Of a stretch of DNA of 64,000 bases, positions 11,964 through 22,119 are shown one piece after another. How positions within the stretch are numbered: the stretch's first letter is position 1; every line of letters begins with the position of its first letter. The DNA comes from Beta vulgaris subsp. vulgaris (Eukaryota > Streptophyta > Magnoliopsida > Caryophyllales > Amaranthaceae): NCBI RefSeq assembly GCF_026745355.1, contig NC_079208.1, forward strand, positions 47,659,281 through 47,723,280, read 5' to 3'. The notes beneath the pieces are model-generated. The model did not search any database and was not told where the DNA came from. It saw only the letters and a list, made by a program, of their open reading frames with translations. The position numbers and the translations under genes are program-made.

Positions 11964-14900
11964 TGTAATATCCCGAACATTATAACTTTACTTAAATTAA
12001 ATAATAATAATTAGTGGTTAATATTATCCTTTAATCATAAGTTACGATTGAAATTTTGTTACTCTATATCCAAGTAAAGTAATAATTAATTCGTTAAATG
12101 TTGCAAATAATATAACAAGGTATGTTAGATTAGATAATTACATTAGTTAAAGTAATAGTAAACAAATTAACTAGTAAAACTTTGCAAGTAGTCCTAATTC
12201 AACGTGGGAACAAATTTGTTAGAAGTAAGAATAAAAAAGAAAAGAAAAAGAAAAAGAAAAAGAAAAAGAAAAAGGAAAAGGAAAAGGAAAAGGAAAACTC
12301 AAAATAGAAATTATGTTACTTTCAACCCATCCCCATTTTTCTTCAAAAACCAACCCAACAATGGATTTTTATTCAACCCACCATTTATTTTACACAAACA
12401 AACTCTTATTCAATTAAAAATCCCAATTCAAATCAAACCCACCCAAAAGTCTAATTTTTCATCAAATCAAACCCACCCAAATTCAGAAAATTCAACCCCC
12501 AACAAGGCCATAAATAGTCATGGTTGCCTCACCATTATCACCTACTCACCATCCACAACCCCACTTAAACACTCGCCGGAAAACTTCCACCCTCGCCGGA
12601 AAACGCCACTCAAAACACCCCTTTAAGTTCCTCTATTTTCGCTCCACACCACCCCCTCTCTCCCCTCTGTTTCGGGTCAGCCACCATACCCCACCATAAC
12701 GTCGCTGCACTGCCACCTATACTCAGCACCACCAGACCAGCACCGCACCTCCTGTGCGCCACCACCACACCACCACACAACCACCCTCCTTCTTTTGCCT
12801 TTCTCCACCTTCTCTCTCTCGCGCCCCACCTTCGTCTTCTTCACGCTACAGCCACTGCTGCACCAGACGCCGCTGCTCGATGGAAGCCGACGAACCACCA
12901 CCGTGCCGTTAGAGATGGCAATGGGTCGGGTCTAGCCAGACCCAGACCCGTTTATTTTTTTAAGATCCAAACTCGACCCAGACCTGCTGGGTCTAGAATT
13001 TTTAGACCCAGACCCACTGGGTCTAGTGGGTCCATGGGGACTAAATGGGTCCTTCTTAGTTTTTTATTTCAATGACTATAACAGTAGGCAGTGACTTTGC
13101 GTGACATTTTTTATCAAACTACAATGACATTCTCGAACAGTAGCTAATTATTCACAAAAGCACTATAATTTCACAATTACAATAAATTTCACAATAGCAC
13201 TATAAGTATATAACGGTAGCTAATTATTCTATCAAATTACAATGACATTTTCGAACCAAACTACAATTTTAGTTCATAGAATATGCACATTTTCTATCAA
13301 TTCTAAAAATTAGAATGGTTATAGCATTTATAAAAGATTACAAATTAATTATCAAAATAAACTAGAGAGTTAGAGTTGCAGATTCATAACTTGTGACTTG
13401 CGAGTTTTGAGACTATAGAGGTGGCCAGTCCTCGACGAATGCTAGGGACTAGGAGTATGCCGGATTGTGTGGTCACCGGATTGTGAAGTGGTCGCAATCA
13501 AATTCAACTCTCCCTTAGAAAAGTAGGAGAACCAACCAGTTTTACGGGGGTTGTGCTAGGAGTATCAAGTTACTGTTACGCTATTAGAGAGCCATGGAGT
13601 TAGAGTCTTAGAGAGTTAGAGAAAGAAAGAAACAGTTGTTAGAGATGGGTAGGGCAGATGGCGAGTATTAGGCTATTAGGGTTTTGATCTTTTAGAATTT
13701 TTTAATTTTTTTAATATATTAATATATATGGGTCTGTGGGTCGGGTCTGGACCGGGTCTGGGTCTGACATTTCTGGACCCAGACCCGACCCAGACTCATT
13801 GGGTCTAAAAAATGGACCAAGACCCTTATAAATGGGTCTGGGTCTGGTCCAGGACCCATTGTCATCTCTACGTGTCGCTGCTGTCGAAGCCCCACCACAG
13901 TGCCAACCGATCTCCCTCCTTAGCTCCCCTATTTTCGTGTCTGAGCAGAGATTAAAAAGGAAGAGATATTACAAGCCTCCCCCGGCTATCAAGTTTGTTA
14001 AGCAGGATTCCATGTAACATCTATTGCTAACACCCACGATCCCTTCGAAATGTAAATCTGAAATAATATTTATAATTATGTTAAGTATTTTGTGATGTGA
14101 TTCTTATATGGATTTGGGATACTTAAATTGTTTTTGAATGAGATTCGTAAATGATGATCTTATGATTTATTGATGTCCAAGTATGATTGATGAAAGATCT
14201 ATGGCTTATGCCGATGAATGCTAAACAAACGAAACATGATAAATAAAAGTGAAAGAGGTTCTGGCAGTATAATGTTACGCTTATCTACTTTATGGTCGTG
14301 CACGTACCTTCGCACCCGCCGTACACCCGAAAAGGGAGTTGGCTCCTTGAGGGTACGGTACGCACTATCTATTTTGGTGCGAGCGGTGTATCCAAAAAGG
14401 GAGGGGCTCCTTGAGGATCATCGCATGGTGGTGTATCCAAAAAGGGAGCTGGGCTCCTTGAGGATCATCACATGGTGGGAAAAGGACGGCTCCCATCACA
14501 TGTCTATACTCGCCAGTTACCAAGCTAAAAGATGAAAAGATAATGGGAACTTATGAAGTATCAAGATGCATTTATAATGTTTACTTTGCTATTATTTCAT
14601 TACGAATTTGAAATATGTTTTACTATTTCTCTTCTCCCTGTTTGCAAATAAAATGAATTGAAATGAATTTACGTGTTAGGGTAGTATGTTACTGAGTTCT
14701 GCTCATGATGTTTTGTTTTCTTTTTAGGTATGAGCATAGCCATTGCAAGAGCTTGTTAATAAGGAACTGTTCAAGGGAATTGTGTGGTATCTTGTGTTAG
14801 AGAAATTATTATTATTAGTTGAGTCGAGTATATATGTATAATTATCAAGGACTATTTACGGTTACATTGTATTAGTGGGTCATATCCCACAGGCTTAAGT

Positions 14901-14965
14901 TTCGTTTCCGCTACTAAGTATGAGCAATTGTGTTTAATTAAGGTTATGATTTTTGGGGTGCTACA
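11964..14965 (+). repeat. 3' LTR of the LARD element
   Basis: It starts TGTAATATCCCG and ends GTGCTACA. It aligns along its length with the 5' LTR, including the purine run (about 12230-12297), the CCACC-rich stretch and the 3' quarter, but carries many substitutions and small indels. It holds its own nested hAT element at 12910-13870 and lacks the one found in the 5' LTR. Confidence 0.88.
12910..13870. mobile_element. Non-autonomous hAT element B, GGGTCT motif, 8-bp TSD
   Basis: A 961-bp insertion with ends TAGAGATGGCAATGGGT and ACCCATTGTCATCTCTA. Flanks are CGTGCCGT (12902-12909) and CGTGTCGC (13871-13878), a duplication with two later changes. The 5' LTR shows the unoccupied site CGTGCCGT once (about 8049). 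Subterminal repeats are GGGTCTGG and CCAGACCC, abundant at both ends, with an AT-rich centre. No transposase is encoded. Confidence 0.9.
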
Positions 14966-16309
14966 AAAAACTAATAAGAGGTGACAAAAATCAAGTTAGA
15001 GAAAATAAGAGTTTTAGATAATTAAATACAAAGTCAATAAAGTAGAGGAGAAAAAAAGTTGCCTAAAACCCAAATCTAGTAAAATAAGGTCACCTTGAGC
15101 ATGTTCATTTAGGTGATTATATGTTCATCATGTGTACGATGTTCATTGTAGGGACGTGTGCACGATTTAATTTGTGATAATTTACTGACTTTTTGTATAT
15201 TGCAGAGAACAACTCATTGTCCTTGGAAGATTCAACTGTTGTTAGATGCATCAAGTAATTTCTTGCGCAAAAGTAGATTCCTCACATGCATGTCTAGCGA
15301 AAAGTGAATCGTGTAGTCGATTTTATTACAATATTTGTTCTCTCGGTCCGACCATCCACCAAGATATTGACCCTTTTCGGTTATTAAATTCACAAATTCT
15401 TAGGTGTAACTATTTTGTGTAACAAGATACTCATCACACGTGTGAAAGGTGAATGTTGGGTGCACCGTGCGCTGCTCCACACCACCACCATGAAAAAACT
15501 CTCTTATTAGTTTATCTCTCCTCCTCCCGATAGCTCAACCTCTCATAGTTCACCAAAACACAAATTGTTTCCCAAATTCTCAATTGATGAAGACGAAAAT
15601 CATATCTTGTTGCGATTATCTCACTCAAGAAGATGAAAATCAATCATATATTTCTAGGTATTACAACCTTTGAATCAAATCTTGTTGCTTTTTCTTTGTT
15701 CGCAAATCATTAATCCGATAATTTTTGATGTTCTTGTGCGATTGATGTGAATCACAAACCTAAAATCATCAATTCGCGACATCATTTGTTCTGGATGATT
15801 CGATTCTTCTTCTATCTACTTAGCATCAACCTTTGAAGAAGTAGAGGAGAAGAGAGAAAATTTAATTAAAAGTTGAGCACAAAAACCTTCAAAATCGGCC
15901 TCTCTCTCCTCAATCCACCATTGATGTGAGCTTCAACAACTAACAACCGTGTCGATGCCATCATCATCACCTTTAATTTGTTTTCTTCGTCGAGAGATCC
16001 GGCAGCACGGTAGCGTCATTGTCCACAACGACAATGACGGAGAATATTGACGCGAACGTCGGTGCAGCGATGCTACAATTATTTTTTCTCTCCTCTGTGG
16101 TTTTGTCGCCTTTGAAGTTCTTCTTTGCCTTTGAAATCTTTATTCGAGGGCTTTGTGGAGTAAAAGCGTAAGTTTGAAGTGTTGTAGGTGATTGGGGTGA
16201 GATTGATGAGGTGGTTGTGGTGGCGCGTGGTTGAAAGCATCGTTGCCTGATGATTTGGAGCGTTGAAGTGAATGGAGAGTGAAGGTGAGATAGAATATGT
16301 TTTAGTGAA
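14966..16309. other. Intergenic, no gene recognised
   Basis: Moderately AT-rich sequence with only short ORFs. The long minus-strand ORF at 15973-16602 results from the simple repeat to its right and is not a gene. Confidence 0.5.
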
Positions 16310-16446
16310 AATGATATCATTTTTGTGAAAAATGATATAGATGTCAACAAATATTTTGTCTTGATGAAAAACTGACACAAATTTGATGAAAAATAACATA
16401 AAAGTGAATAAATGATAGCATTTGTCTTGTAAATGATATCAGTTTG

Positions 16447-16447
<1 letters not shown>

Positions 16448-16526
<79 letters not shown>

Positions 16527-16543
16527 TATATATATATATATAT
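16448..16543. repeat. (TAA)n and (TA)n microsatellite
   Basis: About 25 uninterrupted ATA/TAA triplets (16448-16523) are followed by about ten AT dinucleotides (16524-16543). This explains the poly-Ile and poly-Leu ORFs on the minus strand. Confidence 0.95.
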
Positions 16544-16862
16544 AAAGAGTAGTAAAATGATGATGAATAAAGGAAACGATAAAAGTTTGTTGAAAATGAC
16601 ATAAAAGTGAGTAATAATAATAAGGTTTATAAAGTGTTAAAAAATGATAATGAATTGAGGAAAAATGATACAAATTTGCTGAAAAATGACATAAAAGTGA
16701 GTAATCATGATATCATTTATCTTGTAAATGATACATATTTGTGTAGTAACGATAAGGTATATAAATAGTTGAAAAATGATAATAAAATAAGGAAAACGAT
16801 ACAAGTTTGCTGAAGAATGACATAAAAGTGAGTAATAATGATATCATTTCTCTTATAAATGA

Positions 16863-17117
16863 TACTTCCACCATTATTTTTCTATTGCAACAATGAGATT
16901 TTTACACTATTCACTCAAAACTGTTTCACTATCTCTTGCGATTTTTACGTAAGGAAAAATATAGTCATGTGAGATCTTGTTAGATTCGTCTCGATTTATA
17001 CTTCAAAATATCAAATTTGTATAATTTTTACTAAAAAATAATTAAAGATATTAATAGTTAAATTTGTGCATTTGCTGAAAACTCTATTGTTGCAATATAA
17101 AAAGAACAAAGATAGTA
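16863..17117. mobile_element. Stowaway-type MITE (Tc1/mariner), TA target
   Basis: About 255 bp with terminal inverted repeats: TACTTCCACCATTATTTTTC at the left and, read from the right, TACTATCTTTGTTCTTTTTA, each followed by ATTGCAACAAT. It begins and ends in TA, the Tc1/mariner target. It interrupts a unit of the surrounding repeat: AAATGATA continues after the element as TATTTGTGTAATAATG, as in neighbouring units. Confidence 0.8.
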
Positions 17118-17624
17118 TATATTTGTGTAATAATGATAAGGTATATAAAGAGTTGAAAAATAATAATACAATAATGGGATACAAGTTTGTTGTAAAATGA
17201 CATGAAAGTGAGTAACAACGATTATCATTTCTCTTATAAATGATATATGTTTGTGCAATAATAAGGTATGTAAAGACTCGAAAAATGATAACAAAATAGC
17301 GGAAATTAAATGACATGGAACAACTCTAAAATGATACAAGTTTGCTAAAAAATGACATAGAAGTCAGTAATAATGACATAAAGAATCCTACAAATGACAT
17401 AAAACAACTTAAAAAATGACATGAGACAACTCGAAAAAATATGATATGAAATACGCCAATAATAACATGAAACACTAATATTAGCTCACACATATGAGAT
17501 GTTTTTTTATAAGAATATGAGATGTTGTTACACAATAATTTATGGTGTAACATGTTATCCAAGACGCACTCTGTTAAATTTTCTTATTTTCTTCGATTGA
17601 TAAGTCAGGATAAAGTCTTATCAT

Positions 17625-18218
17625 TAGGGGTGTTCGTGGGCAACCAACCCAAAACAACATTTCGGGTTGCTCTTTTTACGAACCGTAATCGTTTTGACCA
17701 GTTACCGCTTACGTGATTAACCGATTTTTTGGTACGGTTTTCCGGTTAACCGTTAGCCATATATATTTTCTATTTTTTTGTGCATACATTTTAATATTAT
17801 ATGTACTCTAATATAGTAGTAAATGTAATATAAAGTGGATAATAAATACATTGGAAAACATATAACACTAAGAATTCACTTCATTTTCTAATTATATTGT
17901 TTATATTAGTACTAGAATTTCCAAATAATTACATACTTACTCTAATTGTTGTAACTTAATAACAAATATTAGAATTAATTTAATTGTTTGAAAATGTTTC
18001 ACAATAATTAAATATAGAAAAAAAATATCGGTATTTTAGTAAACCATTTACTCAAAAATCATAACTATAACCTTAACTGTACCATTTAACCGTTAATTTC
18101 ATCGGTTCGGCAACCTTTCCGTTAAAATATTTTTTATCGATATGGTTACGACCCATTTAGACTGTTTTTCATACTTCGATACAGTTTTTTGGTTTACCGT
18201 TTTTTATTAACACTCCGA
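17625..18218. mobile_element. Non-autonomous hAT element C, GGTTAACCG motif, 8-bp TSD
   Basis: A 594-bp element starts TAGGGGTGTTCG and ends ATTAACACTCCGA, with perfect 8-bp duplications CTTATCAT at 17617-17624 and 18219-18226. Subterminal copies of AACCG, GGTTAACCG and CGGTT lie at both ends and the centre is AT-rich. The right terminus has diverged more than in the other hAT elements here. It encodes no transposase. Confidence 0.85.
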
Positions 18219-18411
18219 CTTATCATCCTTAAGAATGTTTTAGTTTGGCTCTTGATTGAAAAGTCCTTCCTAAACTTTCTTTCCTTACTAAAGAAACAAG
18301 TACCAAGGAAAAATGAAACACATTCTAACTTGATCAAAACTAAAATCTTCTTTGTTGTAACATCATATATTTTTAGTCCAAAGTTTAAGTATATATATTA
18401 CTCATAACTTA

Positions 18412-18824
18412 TGGAGGGGACGTTCTCTTCACCTTAAAAACACTAAACTTATATGAACTTGTGTGAACTGAATTGAACTGAACTTATCTAAACTTATTGG
18501 ACTTGATTAGACATGATTCAACTTATTGGACCTAATTGAAACTTGTTGGATCCAATTAGAACTTATTGAACCAAATTGAAACTTATTGACTTGACTGAAA
18601 CTTATTAAATCTAATTGGGTCTGATTGAAACTTATTGATAATTGACTATTTGGATCTGATTGAAGCTTATTGGACATAATCAGACCTGATGAGACCTGAT
18701 TGCACCTTACTGAAACTTATCAGAACTTATTGGACCTGAAACTTACTTTTTTTAAGGCGAAGAGAACGCACCCAAAAATTTCCTAATAAGAATTCAATTT
18801 TCGAGTTTAAGTTTTTTTTTTTTT

Positions 18825-18901
<77 letters not shown>

Positions 18902-19157
18902 GAGAACGCACCCAAAAATTTCCTAATAAGAATTCAATTTTCGAGTTTAAGTTTTTGTGTGCGTTCTTATTAGAAATTTTTTGGGTGCGTTCTCTTCGCC
19001 TTAAAAAAAATAAGTTTCAGGTCCAATAAGTTCTGATAAGTTTCAGTAAGGTGCAATCAGGTCTGATTATGTCCAATAAGTTTCAATCAGATCCAAATAG
19101 TCAATTATCAATAAGTTTCAATCAGACCCAATTAGATTTAATAAGTTTCAGTCAAGT
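18412..19157. repeat. Fold-back pair of MITE copies around an (AT)n core
   Basis: A left copy (about 18412-18812) and an inverted right copy (about 18900-19157) form arms of about 200 bp (18590-18792 against 18964-19156) that pair almost base for base. The arms hold degenerate ~22-bp repeats around ACTTATTGGACCTGATTG. A copy of the GTTCTCTTCACCTTAAAA end at 18424 is mirrored by TTTTAAGGCGAAGAGAAC at about 18752, suggesting ~350-bp units with inverted ends. The block AGAGAACGCACCCAAAAATT occurs twice in direct order (about 18761 and 18901). A Helitron start probably cuts the right copy. Confidence 0.8.
18834..18898. repeat. (AT)n microsatellite in the fold-back loop
   Basis: About 30 TA dinucleotides with two small breaks, following a poly-T and (TG)4 run, in the middle of the inverted repeat. 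Confidence 0.95.
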
Positions 19158-19172
19158 ATATAAGAAGTGAGT

Positions 19173-19742
19173 TCATATATATATATAAGGGAAGGGAGGA
19201 ACAATGATGTCCTCTTTTGAAATGCCTATTTTGCCCTTCTTCCCTTTCTAAATTACAGTTTCACTTATAAATCAAAGGGGCTTCAAATCATAAATTTTTT
19301 TCATAATTATAACAATCACTCACAAGTCAACTAAAATCATAAAATTGCATAATTTACATTATGCAAATCACTAAAATGAGGAAATTTTATAAACTACAAC
19401 CTATGAAAAAATTGACTTGAAATAAAAGTGTCCACTTTCTTTACAATTTATGAAGTATTGTACTTAATTCAAAAATCAACTAAAAAATTATAATATTAGA
19501 AATCATAAATAAATTCAATAAAATTTCTATTTTATTCATAGAATTTAATTTTGCAAAGTAAAAAAAGAAACAAAAAGAATGGTGAGAGACTTAAGTGACA
19601 GAAACTAAACCAATCAAATTTTGCAACTAAAAACAATTATACTTCTTATGTCTAATGTTCAAATTTTGACTCTAATGCCGTAGAAAATCGAGTTTCTGTT
19701 TCGACAAAAATTCAAGCACGCATCGCGTGCACAAAATTCTAG
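19173..19742 (+). mobile_element. Non-autonomous Helitron 1
   Basis: The 3' end is typical of a plant Helitron: a perfect hairpin GCACGC-ATC-GCGTGC at 19716-19730, then 8 bases, then CTAG at 19739-19742 followed by T. The 5' end probably lies at the TC at 19173, followed by ATATATATATAAGGGAAGGG, which resembles the start of the next element. The base before TC is T rather than the usual A, so the 5' border is less certain. It has no coding capacity. Confidence 0.75.
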
Positions 19743-19744
19743 TA

Positions 19745-20269
19745 TCTCTATTATATAAGCCAAGGGAGGAGGTGTGGTGTCCTTTTTTGAAGTGACTAAA
19801 ATACCCTTAATGATCTAATTAATGGAATGAAAAAAATTACAAAAGCAAATCATTTAAAAATTCTCATTCCAACTTGCCATTTAAAACAAGTTTAAAATGG
19901 TATATGCATCAAATACTTCAATCAAAAATTAAATGGACAAAATATTTATACCTTATAAAAAAAAGATGGTGGCATACATAAAGTGCACATGAAAAGTCTG
20001 AACATTCACTACCTTTGATAGTCTTTAATCCAGTTAAACCAACTCATTATTTTTGTTCTTTCTGTTCAATATTCATTCACAAAAAATTAATGTTAACAAT
20101 CACTCACAACCTTTTTATTTTTTTACATTAGCGAATTAATATATCTAAATTCATCTAACTGTTGAATTTTTCACATTTAAGTTTAATCATAAATAAAATA
20201 CGAATGGAGTATCTAATAGAATAACAAATTTTGAAATTAACGCATGCATCGCGTGCATATGAAGGCTAG
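19745..20269 (+). mobile_element. Non-autonomous Helitron 2, directly downstream of Helitron 1
   Basis: It starts TCTCTATTATATAAGCCAAG after an A, with the same GTGTCC-TTTTTTGAA block as Helitron 1. It ends with the hairpin GCATGC-ATC-GCGTGC (one G-T pair) at about 20243-20257 and CTAG at 20266-20269 followed by T. No coding region. Terminal rules (TC...CTAG, hairpin near the 3' end, no TSD) fit the Helitron superfamily. Confidence 0.8.
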
Positions 20270-20369
20270 TATATCATTGGAAGAAGAGGAATATGACACC
20301 AACTTTTTTTTGAAGGGACTACAATTATATCAAAATAAAATGTAAAAAATATAGAGAATACCTTTTACT
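20270..20369 (+). mobile_element. Possible 5' end of a third Helitron, cut by a LINE
   Basis: After CTAG|T, sequence resembling the two preceding Helitron starts appears again: TATATCATTGGAAGAAGAGG, then ATGACACC, then a T run and GAAGGGACTA. The LINE interrupts it about 100 bp in. Any remainder beyond 24785 has no identifiable 3' end. Confidence 0.45.
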
Positions 20370-20412
20370 TTTTTTTTTTTTTTTTTTTATAAATGGTAAG
20401 GAAAAGAGTAGG

Positions 20413-22119
20413 TTAGGAGACCCTCCGCACGAGGGGAGCTCCTACCTTATCAAGTACAAGTATAGTATGAAGAGCAGAGTGAGTACAATCATCTATAGAG
20501 AACTGTGACTCAACTAAATGACCCACATTAGCCACCCAATCTGCTGCTTGATTAGCTTCCCGGTAGATATGCCGAATATCCGAAGCAGAAAAAGAACATA
20601 AGAGTTGTTGAATGTCCTGTATAATATGAGCAATCTGCCACGGGGGAGACCAGAGACCTTTTACCGCGTTAATGACCATAAGATTGTCACCTTCGATTTG
20701 TAGATTCAAAATGTTATGCTGCAAAGCGAGCCGGAGGCCTTGTTGGAGAGCAGTAGCCTCGGCACTAAAGACGGAAGACGAACCTAGGTTGAAAGCCGAG
20801 GCTGTAATTAATTGGCCCGCAGAGTCGCGGATGATTATGCCTGCCGCCGCCGAGGAGCCGCGAACCGAGCCGTCAAAGTTGAGTTTGAAGAAGGAGGGTG
20901 GAGGGGGCTCCCAAGAGACCGGGATGGAGGAAGGGTAAACCGGAGATGAGGGGGGGTTAGGTGAGATGGAGAATGGGGAGCCGAGTGAGTCGCACAGATC
21001 AACCGCATTCCTGAGAGTCCATTCTGAAAAAAGAAACTTAGCTTTATGTAAGATACGGTGAATGTTAAGAGACTCACCAGTGAACATGACAGAGTTTCTT
21101 TCCTTCCAGATGCTCCATAGAAGAAAAGCAAATTTAACAAGGGAAGAGCGGTGAGGTCGGAGGGAGGACAATGTAAGATGTAAGGTGGTCAGTGGAATTG
21201 AGTGTGGTAACCAGTCCTTAAAGTCGGGGAGGTGCCAGAGGGGGGTGAGAGAGGGGCACCCTCCAAACAAATGATCAACCGACTCGTTGTGAGTGGTACA
21301 AAGGGCGCAATGAGAGAAAGGAATAATGTGCCGGTGAGCTAGGACCTCACGGACGCCTAGACTGTTGTGACAAATTTGCCATAAAAAAATTTGCAATTTT
21401 GGGGGTATCTGAAGGTTCCAAATCCACCTATGCGGCCATTTTTCCGCATCTTGGGGAATATTGTGAGCTAGCCAGGTAGCCGACTTGATCGTAAATTGAC
21501 CAGAGGAAGTAGGCCCCCAAATAGGTTCGTCCGGAATGGGATTAATTGGAAGGGGGATTCCTTTGATGGACGATACAATAGAGTCGGGGAGTAAATGTTT
21601 CAATTTGTTGATATCCCAAGACCTATTTGCAAGAATGAATTCTTGGACACGAAGCGAAGGATCAATCTGGTTTTCCGTGAGTTTTAATTTTGTCATTAAA
21701 TTCTCATTTGTACACCAATTATGGAGCCAGAATAAAATTTGCGATCCATCACCTATTTTCCATCGAATTCCTTGGTGGAGAAGGTTTTGCTGTTTTAGAA
21801 TGTTTTTCCAAATCGGAGAATCGTTTGGTTTGGGTTTACACGCAAAGAAGGATTGGCCCTTTAGATATTTTTGTTTGACAAGGTTAACCCAAAAATTGTC
21901 TGGGTTAGTAAGAATCTTCCAGCCCAGTTTAGCGAGAAAAGCTTTATTCATGGGGAGGGTTTGGCGTAACCCAAGACCACCCAGCATTTTAGGAGTGCAA
22001 ATCTTATCCCATGCGATGAGGGGGGTAGCATTTTTCTCTTTATGCTGACGCCAAAAGAATTGTCGGTGTAATGTATCGATAGACTTTGCTATTTGGCAGG
22101 GAGCATAGTGGAGGCACAT
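20413..22119 (-). pseudogene. LINE ORF2, zinc-binding (zf-RVT) and RNase H domains
   Basis: The C-terminal part of ORF2, open for 568 codons. The first part continues the RT-connection region (AKSIDTLHRQFFW). A zf-RVT domain with HCALCTTHNESVDHLFGGC sits in the middle. A plant-type RNase H follows with NFDGS, FSAEATAL, EGDN and the REANQAADWVA block, so all four acidic catalytic positions appear present. The shared frame is lost at about 22103. Confidence 0.9.

Larger units (their letters stand above)
7106..14965 (+). mobile_element. Non-autonomous LTR retrotransposon (LARD), complete, with nested hAT elements
   Basis: Two long direct repeats (7106-9724 and 11964-14965) bound a 2.2-kb internal region. 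A primer-binding site complementary to initiator tRNA-Met follows the left repeat, and a polypurine tract precedes the right one. The sequence before the tract (CGAGGACGAAAC, then AAGGGGGAG) resembles the 3' end of Tekay/Del-type Ty3/gypsy elements. Flanking pentamers are GAAAA (7101-7105) and AAAAA (14966-14970), a possible 5-bp TSD with one change. The internal region has no gag or pol, so movement would need enzymes from a related element. Without their nested insertions, the LTRs are about 2052 and 2033 bp. Confidence 0.88.
16310..17460. repeat. Degenerate repeat field with ATGACATAAAAGTGAG and TGATATCATTT motifs
   Basis: Variants of GAAAAATGACATAAAAGTGAG recur at about 16391, 16594, 16681, 16815, 17194 and 17345. 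Most are followed by TAATAATGATATCATTT, then CTTATAAATGATA and GATAAGGTATATAAAG. Spacing varies between about 90 and 135 bp apart from the insertions. The array is broken by a (TAA)n tract and a Stowaway element. Confidence 0.75.

Noticed and set aside
12204..12626. 140-aa Lys/Arg-rich ORF
   Set aside because: It is produced by the purine-rich run of the 3' LTR.
15973..16673. Long minus-strand ORFs with poly-Ile or poly-Leu runs
   Set aside because: They are translations of the (TAA)n/(TA)n microsatellite and its flanks.
20672..20938. Plus-strand ORFs overlapping the LINE (also 21536-22048 and 23799-24170)
   Set aside because: They are antisense shadows of the LINE ORF2.
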